A stretch of 64,000 bases of DNA from Climacteris rufus. Taxonomy: Eukaryota; Chordata; Aves; Passeriformes; Climacteridae. The stretch is taken from contig VZRZ01001244.1 of NCBI GenBank assembly GCA_013398175.1, positions 2,264,881 to 2,328,880 on the forward strand. Direction: 5' to 3'. The position numbers and the translations under genes were made by a program. Shown here piece by piece: positions 36,701 through 50,235 of this stretch (positions are counted from its first letter, which is position 1; every line of letters starts with the position of its first letter). The notes beneath the pieces are model-generated. The model was not told where the DNA came from, searched no databases, and worked only from the letters and a program-made list of their open reading frames with translations.

Positions 36701-39700
36701 AGCACTGACATTCCCTCAGCTCCACCGCAGCCTAAGTGAAGAAAATAGTTAATATCAGAGTTCAAAATACAGAACATATGAACCTCTGCAGGGTTTGCTC
36801 AGCTGACAGCAAGAACAGCCTGAGCATGTTTGTTAGGGGGAGCGGCAGTCTGCCACAGGAGATTAGCTTGTCAACAGTGAGCAGGTTATAGGAAACAGTA
36901 CAACATTTCCCTTCTCAATGACCAGAAGAAAAGGATCCAGAGTGAGGGCAGCTGTGGCCACAATCCTGAAGAGCTGGTGCTGTGGGTCAGACTTCCCACT
37001 GCTACCAGACACCAACAGCAGCAGGGCTGCCATAATGGGGGATTGAAGCTTTCTGCTTCAACATGTCTGTCTTCTGAAAGTAATTTTTTTCAAAGACATG
37101 CTATAAACATTCATTGTTCAGTGTCTGCTTTGTCAGTATTATAGTCCCAATCCAGAAAAAAGATAGGATACATGCTGTATGTATTCCAGTTCCACACCAC
37201 ATTTCTCCAGCTCTCTAATCAAAGCCCTGTTACTGAAGACAGTGAAGGCAGCCATTTTTTGTACCATTTGTTTAAATTCTGTTCTGCTCATTTTTCATTT
37301 AAGCAAAAGTTGAAACATTTTTCACGTTTCATTTTTGCATTGCCATTGCAGCCAAACATGTTTCGCCCACAGAGATACAGGACTATTGTGACTTTTCTCT
37401 CTTATCTCACCAAACCCGACCCTATAGTAATGCTTCAAGCAGTGTTCCAGAGAGGCACCAAAACATGGGGGAGCTGGACTCCGACCAATATGCACCCTAT
37501 GGCCTTTTCCTAGAGCTAACATACAAAAAGTGCAGGGTTAACCATGGGTATTTCTCAGTTTGGAAAAAGAATATTTTTTTCATTTTGAAAGTACATGATG
37601 TAAGAAGCAATAAATGTAGAGTGGAAATAAATGTGGCTTCTACCTTGGGACTTTAGTCTAAGAGATCTGAACTGGAGCTGGCTATGTAGAGTCCCAGAGA
37701 TTTTGCAGCTAAAACATGAAAGAGTCAAACCAAATTGTGTCCAACCCTACAGTTTTATTTTCATAGTACAGTAGTTACTGTGATTTATGCAATTCATCTC
37801 ATAAATCATGGATTTTATGATTCATAACCACTAGAAGCAAGATTAAAGTCGACTTGATAAGTGTGTTAATTCTGTAAATTGCTAGGAATTTGTGGTATAA
37901 GCTGTTTAAGCCTGTCCTTTTGTTGACTGTGAATTGGTATTTAAAAATCAATGTCTGCATATAGACAGGACATCTCAAGTGAGGTTTTCATGATTATAAT
38001 GGTGCCCCTGGCTATGTTATAGTTAGAGTCAAGTGTATGTTTCCATCATGAAGTGCTTTTTTTTCTTGTGTATGTCCCTTGACACATAAATGCACTCTTG
38101 AGTGCTTCTAAACACTCCAGAGTGTTTCTAAATAATAACAGAAAATTATAGTATTTCTATGCCTTAGAATTAGAAAAGGATCTTTAGGAGTGAAGTTTTG
38201 GTGAAATTTTTTTCTAGTTTTGTATAGTCTTTTTGCACAGAAGGTATAAAATTCAAAATTTATTGTTTAAGATGTTTTTCACTCTTGAATAGCTAAAAAT
38301 GTATCCAATTTTAAATATTTATTAGTTCCACATGGTCTAATTCATTAAGTGTTTTTGAACCAAAATATAAACACAATTAAATAAATAGACTTAAATATAT
38401 GCCTCTTTCTTTTTCCTCCATTCTGTTAAGGCTCATAATCTGGCCACAATTTATAGACAAATCTGGTCCATATTTTAGCATTACTGATACATTTCTGTTG
38501 ACTTTTGTGCATCCATACAGTGAGAATGTGTCCCCAAGGACATGTTTACACTGCAGCCAACTGTTTAACCACAGAATTTATAGAGTTTAAATACTTTAGC
38601 CTGGGGAATAATGACTGTACTGCTGTGGCAGTGCAGACCTCAGCTCATGTTAGTCCTAAAAACATGTAAGTAGAGATAGCTTTGTCATAGACTATGAAAA
38701 ATTCTACAGCAGCCAGATATCCTCACACTTGCTGTGGTGGATATAGACCAGATGGGTCTACAAGTGCTGTATCCAACACTTTGATGGAAACGACCATCTC
38801 ATTCTGTTAACAAACACCTCAAGATACATTTTGAGGAATATTTTTATGCTGGATATTGCTCAGATATTTCTGGACATGACTAATTTGTGCAGTTATGATG
38901 TGAGGCATGACTGATAAGTTGTATAAAGAGAGTATGGAGGAGTTGCTCCTTAGCCATAAATATGTTTCTCCAAATATGCATTTTTCTTTGGTATGAACAA
39001 TTAGAATATTAAGCCATTCTTTTTAAAAATTTTAATTTTAATGTTATACTTTTGAAAGTGACATGGAAGCATTTGGGAAAAAGATTATGAGCCAATGGTT
39101 TATAGTTATGATACATACAGTTATAGCTATAATTATAGTGCATAGAAATGGCAATGAAAAATCTTCCTGTTTTGCTAGTACATATCTAAATGTACAGAAA
39201 ATGCCATCTTCTACTTCAAAGAGGTTATAATTTAAATTATGTCAATTCTCCATTGTCATGTATTCCGTATGGTCAAGTAATGGTTTAAAAAAAATTGCTG
39301 GTCTGTGAGAACACCTCATGCTCTCTTTCAGTATCCATAATTTATATAATCGTGTTTAGAAAGTGGAAACGGGTTCTATATAAACATATGCTGTCCTTTC
39401 AAATAGTGAATCAATGGAAAGATGTTTGCATCACTACCCTTATTCATTTTAATTTGATAGGACCAGGACTGTTTCCTAGGCTTGAGAAAAGTCATCCGAC
39501 ACCCTTTTTTCTGAAACAGTGATAACCTGATGCTGTCTCCATTTCTGTGGCCTCTCTAATCATGCCTGGATAAAGGCAACTATTATGTTTAAGAGAGCTT
39601 GGCAAGTGACTGTGAAGCAGCTCACTGGCCATTTAGGGCTGATTTGCTTCCACTGACACAGATAAATGTTGAGAGTGTTTCATGAAACCAGAACCCTGAT

Positions 39701-40338
39701 GAATTTGACACACTAACCACTTCATATTTCAGCACCCATATTTCCAATTTCAACAGCATGTATTTAAGTTTTCCTGGTTGTTCCTTGACAGTTGTAAGAG
39801 TTTTTCCTGTCATCTGCTACTGTTATTATTTCCATGTGGACATAAGAGATGATAGTGAGAGAAGACAAGCTCTTCAGACAAAGTTTGACATCTCGGGTTC
39901 AGAGACTCCCCTTTAGAAATTCATAAACATTCTCATTACAGATTGCTACACATTACAGGTGATGAAGAGCTGCTTGACTCAGGGAGAGTCTTGGCAGGGC
40001 AAACATATTATGTTTGTAAGAGCAGACTTTGTTAGTCTTTTTTCTGACAATGTTATTTTCTAAATTCATGGGAGCTCATTTCCAAGTAGCTGCCAAAATT
40101 TGGGTATGATCCAAATTGAATTCTGCCTTTGGCGGGGTCTAACTGCAGTTCTAGACATTGCAACTTTTACCCCTTCCTAGAAATATCACATATTCATTTT
40201 ATATGTCTGTGTGTCTTGGAGAGAGTATCTTACTTCTGAAAACCAGGCCACTGGTACTTGGCACACAAGCATGAGAACATGGGCCAAATTATACCATTAC
40301 CAATTATTGTCTAATGCCCTCACTGAAGGAAAGTAATA
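33706..40338. other. Unassigned noncoding stretch
   Basis: About 6.6 kb with no recognised gene or transposon. Two long T-runs (35543-35556 and about 35869-35884) are each followed by CAG and look like 3' splice acceptors, but no plausible exon follows either. Otherwise AT-rich and featureless by eye. Confidence 0.55.
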
Positions 40339-40344
40339 GATTAG

Positions 40345-40873
40345 TGTTGTGGTGCCTCTGGGCGAGGCTTGCAACCGGGCCCGGCCCCACTGGGCCGGGA
40401 CCGCCGGTCCTTTCCCCGCCCCCGCGCGGCAGCTGGGGTGGTGCAGCTCGGCTCGGCAGGGGCTGTCCCCGCCCAGGGGAACAGCTCATTGGTTCCCATG
40501 CCGGCTGCAGACAGTCGGCTCACTGGCCAGTGCCCCTGTCAATCATTGTGGTCCTCCACAGTGATTCGCTCTCCTGACTGCCCTCCCCTTGCCTCCATTT
40601 ATAACACGCCCTGAGTGCCATTTTGGCCGTCTTCTCCGCACCATGATCCAGTAATAAAATCCTGCTGGCGATGAGCAGAAAAGAACCCTTTCTCGTCTCT
40701 TTACTTCCCTGCATAAATTAAAACCGCTGTGCCTGAGCTAAGCCTAGATCTGCGGGAGTCCTGATGCTCGGCTCGCCTCTGATCAGAGACTAGATAAGGC
40801 CTGAGTCCCACTATTTAGGAAAACGGGACCAATGCAAGAGACTCCGAGTTACCCACGCTTTCTACCCGCGGCA
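40345..40873 (+). mobile_element. Solo LTR of an endogenous retrovirus, family D
   Basis: A 529-bp LTR on the plus strand with TG...CA ends and an exact 6-bp target duplication, gattag at 40339-40344 and 40874-40879. The U3 part is strikingly GC-rich and CpG-rich in an AT-rich region, with GC boxes and an inverted CCAAT box (ATTGG, 40488-40492). A TATA box (TTTATAAC, 40598-40605) is followed about 50 bp later by AATAAA (40653-40658), giving a very short R region. The short R and 6-bp duplication fit class II (ERVK/alpharetrovirus-like) elements. The duplication has no mismatch, which suggests a fairly recent insertion. No internal sequence adjoins it. Confidence 0.94.
40598..40658 (+). promoter_or_regulatory. 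LTR core promoter and polyadenylation signal
   Basis: TATA box at 40598-40605 and AATAAA at 40653-40658 inside the family D LTR, with an inverted CCAAT box about 105 bp upstream. The order and spacing are those of a retroviral LTR. Whether it is active cannot be told from sequence; its CpG density makes DNA methylation likely. Confidence 0.75.
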
Positions 40874-40879
40874 GATTAG

Positions 40880-42514
40880 GAGAATTTAAGCTGTCTCATT
40901 CTTGCTCTTTTTGTAGTCAATTTTCTCATCCCATATCCTAGGCTACTATTGAGAATCAGCATAGACAACATACATTTGTCTGTGACATTAAGCAACAATT
41001 ATGGAACAGATGGATTTATTAAGAAAACTTACCTGTGTCCTAAGGAATAAAATACAACAAGTAAAAACTCATAAGACCACAGGAAGTCTAGAATGGGGAA
41101 GAAAGGAAGGGAGGAGAAGGAAAGAATACAAGTATTTCTTGGCTGATGTACCCATGTTGACACTTTTTTTCTATAAAATGTGCTGAGCTAGTTCTCTATC
41201 CCCTGTGCATTCAAATTGGCTCAGTATAATACTGTGGCTTGCTAGAAATGTGAATGTACCTGCCTTTTCCAATGTAAATTATGATATGGGTGACTCTTTT
41301 CCCTCAACATCTTGATGTTAATTCGACAGTAAGGCATTATTCACAAGGAAATTCTTCCTGGTCTATAATTGCAAAGTGTTGTTAACAGAGTGGTCTAGAC
41401 TTTTCATGAATATTTTCCTTGGTTTCACTGAACTGGGGGAAAAGAAAGAATTCAGATCTAAGAAGCAAGTAAAGTGTACCAAGGGTGTGGAGCTAAACAC
41501 AAAAACACCACAGAAATTTCTTTCTACATGAAAAAGTGTTATAGTAGTTCAAAACATATTCTCATATTAAATCAACTTGCAATTCCAAAACACATAATAG
41601 TCTGGCCTTCTGTTATTTTATGCCTCAATGTGATTTTTGTGTGTACATGTGCAACTTCCTTCATCTAAGAATGCATGATAACTGACACAAGCTAAAAGGA
41701 AAGGGAAAAAAAGAAGGAAAAATAAACCCAAATTTTTCTTCTGATGCTCTTCCAATTAGGATTTTTCTAATTTCTTTTCCAACATGCTGCACTCAGGTGA
41801 ACAAGCAAAGCTTTGCAGACAGTGTCCCCACCTGCAATTCAAGATAAAATCTATTGATTTTTGTTGTATATGTGTTTTGTAAGACATCTGAGTTACACTG
41901 AGAATGATACTTCTCTGCTATAGAGCTAAGATTACAACAACCACCTATGCAGAATGAAATTTTTTTCTCCACAGTAGCATCAAGGATGCTGTATAAAAAT
42001 TTGAATTCTAATATAGCCAATGAAAGCATGGAAGAATAGTTGGTGTCTGTAACAGGAAAAAATTTGATGATCACATATATAAATGATTGGAAAGGGAATT
42101 TAGTTAAGACTCTGTATTGCCCTTTCCCTTTAAACATTGAAAATATATTTGTCCTGCCTGACCTCACAGACAACACATACTCAGATTCACACTTGGCTAT
42201 ATAATTTCTGAACTGAACATCAAATCAACTTGCTCTGGAAAAACAAAATCTGATAATTAAGGTCATCAGTAGTCTATCACAGACTGCGGGTTGAGATCTA
42301 TCATAAAGTAGAAAACTTTGAAAAACTCATATTTATTTGTATTGTTATTCTTTACAGATTTGCATTAACATGTTTGCTGTTTATCAGATTGAATAAAGAC
42401 TAGTTAATTCTGAAAATGTTCAATGTCAAAATAATTCACAATTTATCACACAATGACAAAGATCCAAAAAAGAGTCGGGCATAAAGGGTTATATGGAATG
42501 GAGTGACATAAGAA
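40880..42514. other. Unassigned noncoding stretch
   Basis: AT-rich DNA between the family D LTR and the CR1 element. Includes a 127-codon minus-strand open frame (41793-42176) with no recognisable domain, taken as chance. Confidence 0.55.
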
Positions 42515-43528
42515 TGGCAACCTGTCACTAGTGGGATTCCTCTGGGCTTCATCCTTGTCCTTGTGCTCTTCAACATCTTCATAAATGACTTGGATGCAGG
42601 CTGGAAGGGATATTAAGCAAGTTCACAGATGATACAAAGCTAGGAGGACCTGTTGACTCCCTGGAGGGCAGGGAGGCCCTGCAGAGACACCTCAAAAAAT
42701 CAGAAGGCTGAGCAATCACCAACCAGATGAAGGGGTTGTGTCTGTGTACTGTTGTCCCTGTGCACAAGGAACAGTGCCTGATTCTGCACCTGGGATGGGC
42801 CAGCCCTGGATGTATGGACAGACTGGGGAATGAGAGTCTGGAAAGCAGTGCCATGGAAAGGGACCTGAGGGTCCTGGTCAATGGCAAGCTGAACATGAGC
42901 CAGCAGTGCCCTGGCAGCCAGGAGGGCCAACCCTGTCCTGGGGTTCATCAGGCACAGCATCGCCAGTCGGGCACGGGCGGGGATTGTCTCCCTCTGCTCT
43001 GCACTGGGGTGGCCTCACCTTGAGTGCTGGGGGCAGTTTTGGGTGCCACAATGTAAGAAAGACATTAAACTACTAGAGAGTGTCCAAAGGAGGGCAACAA
43101 AGATGGAGAAGGGCCTTGAGGGGAAGCTGTGTGAGGAGTGGCTGACGTTGCATGGTCTGTGGAAGAGGAGACTGAGGGGAGACATCATCACAATCTGCAA
43201 CTTTCTCGTGAGGAGGAGGGGCACGCACTGATCTCTTCACTGTGGTGACCAGTGACAGGACCCAAGGGAATGGCCTGAAGCTGTGCCAGGGGAGGTTTAG
43301 GTTGGATATTAGAAAAAGCTTATGCACCCAAAGGGTCATTGGCCATTGGAACAGTCTCCCCTGGGAAGTGGTCACAGCACCAAGCCTGATAGAGTTCAAG
43401 AAGCATTTGGACAATGCTCTCAGGCACATAGTGTGACTCTTGGGCATGGTTTTGTGATGAGCCAGGACCTGGACTTTGACAATTCTTGTGGATCCCTACA
43501 AAATGAACATATTCTGTGATTCTGTGAG
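42515..43528 (+). mobile_element. CR1 LINE, 5'-truncated, broken ORF2
   Basis: About 1 kb of the 3' part of an avian CR1 retrotransposon. CR1 ORF2 encodes an endonuclease and reverse transcriptase; only the end of the polymerase and the C-terminal region remain. Visible landmarks in order are [11 protein letters not shown] (about 42563-42595), the catalytic YxDD-type box as FTDD (42622-42633), then KDIKLLESVQRRATKMEKG (43052-43108) and SDRTQGNGLKLCQGRFRLDI (from 43251). These lie in different reading frames with stops between, and sequence is missing just before FTDD, so the copy is dead. It ends with the CR1 tail ATTCTGTGATTCTGTG at 43510-43525. The left end is approximate, as usual for 5'-truncated CR1. 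No target duplication is seen. Confidence 0.95.
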
Positions 43529-46500
43529 TGTGTGAAAAAAGCTACTTTTTCCAGGTAGAGTTCAGAAGGCTGCCAGTTGTTGACAGATATTCCGGTGTCA
43601 TTTACCAAAGTAGGCTATTGAGACCCATTGCCTGACGCACAGCTGTGTTTGTTTGAAGATCAGAAAGAGGCTACCTGTGCATTAGCCAGTGTGATCACCT
43701 TATGTGCTAGAGCAAGAACTTGTACACATAGAAATATAAGTGCTAGGAAAGAATGTGGGTTTACAATCCTGTTCTCCTTTTGATCTGTTTAAAATTTTGT
43801 TGGTTAGTTGTTGTTTTTTGTTTGCGTTTTTTTTTTCTGGGGGAAGTTTAATCTCTTACCACTACTAACAGTGACTTTATAGCAAAATCTGCCTCAGGAA
43901 ATTTATCTGCCTCAGGACAGCAACACTGAGTTGAAATTATTGTAGGTTAGCAGCCCACTTTCTGTAGTTTTATTGTCAAGTTTGTGACCTTATTGGCTCA
44001 CTTTGTGCTAAGTGTTGCTCCTATTAATTTAAATGGTTTTCTTTGCAACATTTTCTTCAGGGGCTACAGCCTGCACTGAGACTATGGAAACTACTTCCCC
44101 AGATGGAGCCAGTGAATGTTCTGAGGCCTAATAATATATGTATCCTCTTGCAATTCACAGCAGATTCCAGTAAACACTGGCCTTCATCTGAATGCTTGAA
44201 TACACCACTTTACAGAGCTCTTGGCAAGAATGACATGGGTGTGAGTAGAGAACATCCATGTCTTGTCATTTATCTGTGCAGAAGGAATCTGTGCTGGTTT
44301 TCTGAACCTTACTTGACCATTGACCACACCAGACAGTTTTGTATTTAGCTCTACCAGAGAGCTATGAAGACGAAACACTCATTTTGCATCTCTTGTTTAT
44401 TCCTTTTTTCATAATCAGGATCGAAAACCTTCTTTAGTTGCTGGCTCGTAATCTCACGCTTTGTGCTTTTTTTTTGGGACCACTGGCAGCAGTAGCAGTC
44501 ACAGAGCAGTGACATGATTTAGATAACATCACACTGCAAATCTAGCTCTGATTTGCTGACCTTCAGTTGACCCAGCATGTCCTTAGGTTGTGGTATGCTG
44601 GTAGCAAACAGTTCACAGTCACTACAATTCATAAACATTTTTATACCTCATTTAAAAAATGAAAATAGAGAGCCAGACTATTACCTTATCAAGCTCTTAA
44701 AATCTCATAGAATTATCTTGTAAAAATACTCAATGACATTTTAAGTACTAACAAAGTATGTGTCCAAAAGGGTTTACCCTTAGATTCAAACTTTGGGTTG
44801 GTCAGGGGATCAGTTTGCCTTTTGTTAGTCCTCCTCTATTGGTTAATTACAGAGCTATAGGTTGACTTCATAAAACACAGGATTTGTTTATCAAGGTAGT
44901 ATGCAGGTGTAACTGTTAAAACAAATTTACTATACCTTGGTAAGCAATGTATGCTATTCTCTGTCTATTGAGAACTTGAGACTGTTTGTCTGCTCTAAAA
45001 ATAATTTCTGCTGTCAGACAAGTGCCCTTGGCTTATGCCTAAAGCCTTAATTGTGTCAGACCCTGTATCTTCACTGAACTTGGCAGACTCCTTTTTGCCT
45101 TTGGCAGACAGCTAGACATGCACATCTTCTGCCTATCCGTAGCTTTCCACACAGCTTTTTGACAACACTCAGACCTTTTGTTTCACTCTCATATGCAATA
45201 ACATGGAGTGTAAGTGATGGCAAAGTTTGTGTTAGTCAGCTTGCAAGGATTACAGATTCTATATATGACTACATAATTGAATTATAATTAATTGGCTCTA
45301 TATGAATGTATGGTCCATTCCTTTTTTGCATAGAGGAAAGTAAAAATAGCACATGAAAGTTTAACTTAAGAGGATTTATTTCATTATATTATGTTAATTT
45401 TTGTAAGGTGGTGCCATTTCTGTCATGACTCCTTTCATTATCCTAAAATGAAATACTTGAGTGTAACATAAAGCAATGTGTTACAATATAGTTGCACCAA
45501 AAAAAAATGTCTCTTCAAATTCAATTTAGATATAACTTGGTCACCTGCAGCTGTATTACCATGAGTGTAGTGCTAACTCTTTATTTGTCTTCCTGTTCAG
45601 GGCTTCAGCAGAATGAGTTCCTGTACTTAATGGCTTTACAAGTTTGTGATATTTATTCAGTGTGTTTGCTAAGCAATGAGCACTTCGCATTTGTCATCTG
45701 GCATCTTTCCTTTTCTTTCACCAGAACACTTTGAAAAGGCTGCATTTTGTCTGGGGAAGTGAAAAAAGGTACCTTGGCATATTCTGTGTACTTTCAGAGA
45801 TACTATGCATTTAGTAACACAAATTCTTCTAAATTTAGCCTGTTGCAACAGAAGAATAGTTCTTCTCCACTGTCCTCAGCCACAATAGCGAGTAGCAATA
45901 TAATTGAATAAACTCAGAGTAAAAGGTGAATCAATACTGCCACTCCTGATGCCCAAAAGCCTTTAGAACAATGTATAAAGTTTGGTTTAAAGTAATACCT
46001 GGTACCTGCACACCAACAAAATGAAGACAGTACTGGAGGGACATCTGTTTCTGTTTATAAAATAGCCATGCTGATTAGCCATGGTTAATGGTCCAAAGTC
46101 CAAGCTCCCATGAGACATTTCATTTAGGCTGCAACACCTGGCTCTTAGCAACACTGCTCATTAATTTTGTTGTGCGGAAGCTGGCTTACACTTTAAAGGA
46201 CTATGGACATAACATCATTTACTGCTTAGGAAGGTAGTGAAGGTAGAGGGAGAGGTTAAGTATTTGTGATTGTCTTATGTTGGAAACAGGAAAACATACA
46301 AATGTACCTTTAGAGGTCCATTATAGTATACTTTTGCTAAAGCCACAGTTTGGTAGCTGAGTCCCTTGGTACAAATATATGATTTTTTTTTTTTGTATTT
46401 GTTTATATTGGTTACAAGTCACAGTCTACATTTATGCATTTCAAAATGCTATATCCCTTGATCACAGTTGGAATGGGATGATGAGATCACTGAGGATAGA

Positions 46501-49217
46501 CTTTTGTAATTCTGAGTAGAGTTCTGTTGACTTCATAGTGGGAGGTACAATTCCCTTTACAAGTCATTGTTTTCTGGGGTCCAGATGTTCTCTGTTCCTT
46601 GTTCTCTGTTCCTTAATCTCTATTCCTTCCAAGCAATTTTTAGTAAGTCTGCATCCTGATCACCGTTATTACTACCATGGATTTTGGCTCCTAGATAAGA
46701 TTGCTGGATGACAAAAATGTACTTCTGATTTTGCTTCATTGGTCTTAGTGAGACTATCAACAGAGTGCTCAATATATGAATTTATGAATTAAGACAGTAA
46801 AGTGCAGAAGAATGCACAGAGGACTTTTACAAATAATGAACAATTTGGGAATTCAAAGAATTAGGTGTTGTTCTGCTGATCATGGGCTAAATGTACTGTC
46901 TTTATTTTCCTCCAACTTTCTTCCTTCATTTCCTACCACAACTGTTCATGTCCAGTACAGCTTCCTAGCTTTTCCAGACATTTTTTTTCACCTCTCTCAG
47001 TTCCTTATTATATTTCTTATTATTTGAGCATTGCTTTTGTGGTTCAAATACTTGAAATGACTGAAAGGAAAAAAGTCTGATGCTAAAATGCTACATGGCT
47101 GCATATAGCATCTCCAGACTACACCCATATAATGATATAATAAATATAATAACATATATATTATTTAAAAGATTTAAAATATCATTAATTCATTGAAGCT
47201 TAAAATAAATTTAATTATGTCTGGTGAACTTTACAGTGATCATTTCTAATCAATAATACTTGTACTCCTTCTACTTCCAACTTGCCCTCAGCTTTGGAAA
47301 AGCTATGCTGTAAATTTCTGGAATTTGTGAGGAATCCATATGGATTACTTTTGGCACAAATCTCTTCTCATCATGAGGTTTCTTACTTCTAGCTTAAGGT
47401 AAATATGTACCAGGGCTTCCCATGCTTCCATCTTCAGATCCTTCCTTGGGCTTTGGTTTGTTCTTCCGAAAGTGCCCAAAACAAGGTTAGAGTTTTGGCC
47501 TTGTTAAATTGTTAAACCCTTCTGTAATTGCAATTTTTAGTACCACTTGTTGACGCTGAGCCTATGCTATTTAATGCGTATCGTTTTTTAAAGTAATAAT
47601 TAGAATCTGCAGGATGCTTCAATATACTTTGTAATGAGCAAGACAACAAATGTATATTTCAATGTAAAAAAAAAATGTTTCTGAAAGCATCCTGTCGTAC
47701 ACTTTAATGTCAAATTATACTTGTCAGCTTTGAAATATAGAACATATAGAATGAGACAGCAGTCTGTTGAGTATTAAGGGTTTTTTTACCATTTATACTT
47801 CACTTTTTCTATCTGCCTCTGCTTATATTGCAACATATGTCCCCTGTAAAGGAACAATAGCTGATTAATAAATTGTGCACAAATTAGAAAGTTTTTAATG
47901 AGAGAAAAGAAAAAAAAATTTATCCAGATCCTTGGTTTTAAAAGAGAAATATTACTTGGAAACAAACATCAGATGAGACTAATGGTTTTACAGAATGGAG
48001 TTGAACACTTCAAGTGAGTTTTGTGCTGAACTGCTTTTCACCTCTCTCTGAAAGCTGTTCTGTGGTCAAACAACATTTTATCTGCATATTTCATAACTGG
48101 TCTTTCTGTACTTTTCACCATTTTTTTACACTTTGATCTGTTAACTCCAGGAGCAGTCTGGTTTTCCGGGGTTACTGTGTCACAGCTGCACCTCGGCAGT
48201 GGGGAGTCAGCACTGTTTCTTGACTTATCAGCCATTTGTTTTAGTTAAACCCAGCTGAAATGAGTACCAGTGAGAAGGTGTTCAGTTGATGATGCAAGAT
48301 TGGAACAAACGTAAATAAAGTTATTCTTAATCAGGTGTCTGCAGGTGTCTGCCTCAGCAGTGCTCTCAGACACAGGGGGTGCAGAGAAGGCTGGTTGCAC
48401 AACTGATGGGAACCCCTGTCACTTTGTCTGCACCCCACAGACCAAGAGGTGCATTTCACTGATCTGCCTGTGTAAATCCCAGAACTGGTCTCCAAAATTA
48501 GTCCTAGAGGAATGTGAGACAAGCAGGGTAAGACTTTAAAGGAGTTATGGTAAAATCCTGATGCCCTGAAGTTTCACTCTTTTACTCCACATAGGCAGGG
48601 TTTTCCTGCACTTTTCAAACTTAAAAACATAAAGGTAACTTTACTCTAGATCTTCACCTACACACTTCTTCTCAAGTATGTTCTTGAAGTAACTTTTACT
48701 AAACTGCAATATCTGAGAATATTACTGTGTATATGACTGCATAGGCTGTAGCTGGGAATATTCTCATGATAAAGAAAAAAAAACTTTTAAACATCTTTTA
48801 AGGGAATGCAACTAATTCTGGAATTAATGGGTATATTCAGTACATTTTTTAAAGGTGTTGTTTTACAAGGAGTTTTTTACATTTTAAAAATATAATACTA
48901 GGTGGGAACTTAATGACAAACAGAAAGATACTTGTTTGGCTTTAGTTTTACAGGTTGAGATAATCTATATCTCAACATCCCATAGACTAAAAAAAAAACC
49001 AATGTTCACTATCTTGAGTTTATACAAACACTGGCTAGTTTTCATGGATGCACACAAAACTGGCTCTCACTCTAGTATCCTATTCTATACTAATTAAATT
49101 TGATTTCATTTACGTGATTCAAATATCCCACATAAAATACAGGTTCTTCATGAACTCTCACATAAAAGTCTCACTTTCTTCAGTTTGTTTGAAATTAGTC
49201 ACAGAGGTCAGACCAGC
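43529..49217. other. Unassigned noncoding stretch
   Basis: AT-rich, without a recognised gene or transposon. Contains the 14-bp tandem repeat at 46587-46628, an AT-rich block at about 47131-47190 and a 10-bp direct duplication (aggtgtctgc, 48333-48352). Open frames are all short and unrecognised. Confidence 0.55.
46587..46628. repeat. 14-bp tandem repeat, three copies
   Basis: gttctctgttcctt occurs twice exactly (46587-46600 and 46601-46614), followed by a third copy with three changes (46615-46628). A small minisatellite. Confidence 0.9.
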
Positions 49218-50235
49218 TGTGGTGGTTTGACAGGGTCTGGCTTTTTTGGGTGTGGTAGGGGCCAGAAAGATGGCTCCTGTAAAAAGCTGCCAGAAGCTTC
49301 CACAGCTGTCCAGCCAGGGCCTATCCCTGATGGCTCTGAAGATGGACATGCTGCACGCCATAGCTGGGCCAATTAGAGAAGAAGGTAATGCCTCTGTGAC
49401 AACATATTTAAGAAGGAGTCACAGTAGTACGCACACGTGCACACCAGTGGATGTAGATAGGCAGGGAAGAAGGAGTACAGCATGTAGGAGAAACAACAGA
49501 TATGGACACCATCAGAGTCAGAAGAAGAAGAAGGAGGGGGGAGGAGGTGCTCCAAACATCAAAGTTAAGAGACATCTACACAGCCTGTGGTAAGAACTGT
49601 ACCAATGCAGTGTTCCCCTGCACCCTGAGGGTCCACAAAGGAGCTGAGATCCACCCCACGCCAGAGCAGGAGGGGTGGACTCCTACAGGGGGCCTTTGGT
49701 CTGGTGGGGGCCAACTCAGATAACAAGGTCTTTGCTCCCAGGGACTGAGGGAGTAATTTGTGGTAAAAAAAGGCCTTGTTTCACCCCCACCCTAAGTTTG
49801 GACCAGCCCAGCCTTGGGAGGAAGAGCAGGCAGTAGTGACCGGGCAGGCTGCTTGCCAAGAGGGAAAAATGACTTGTGCAAAATGCCACAGTGCTTTCGA
49901 GAAGGGAAGAAGGGAACCTGCCTTCTCTCCAGATAACTGCCAAGAACAAAAAAACAGTTCTCCTTACTTTCTGAGGTAAGGAGGGAGGGATTTGCGGGGG
50001 GCAGGGAGAGAAAATGTTTCAGAGAATGTTTTGCTTACTCCTGTAACTCTGTAATAAATTCACTTACCACTTTTAAGTTTTGAGCCTGTTTTAGCCTGCT
50101 TAATCAGAGGGTTTTTTCTCTCAGTATCCTTATCTCACCTTGGAAGAAATTCCTCTCCCCTGTCCAGCTGAGCAGAGGGAGGGGAAAGAGAAGCAGTTTC
50201 TCATGGGATCTTTGGGGCGGCTCAAAACCATGACA
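49218..50235 (+). mobile_element. Solo LTR of an endogenous retrovirus, family C copy 2
   Basis: A 1,018-bp LTR on the plus strand, TGTGGTGG...ATGACA, homologous along its length to the minus-strand copy at 32632-33705. Landmarks are a TATA-like 'catattta' (about 49403-49410), the shared central block around 49600-49660, and AATAAA (50053-50058). Flanks are ccagc (49213-49217) and ccacc (50236-50240), which match at four of five positions and probably represent a decayed 5-bp target duplication. A 5-bp duplication would favour an ERVL-like or class I family over class II. There is no adjacent internal retroviral sequence. Confidence 0.87.
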
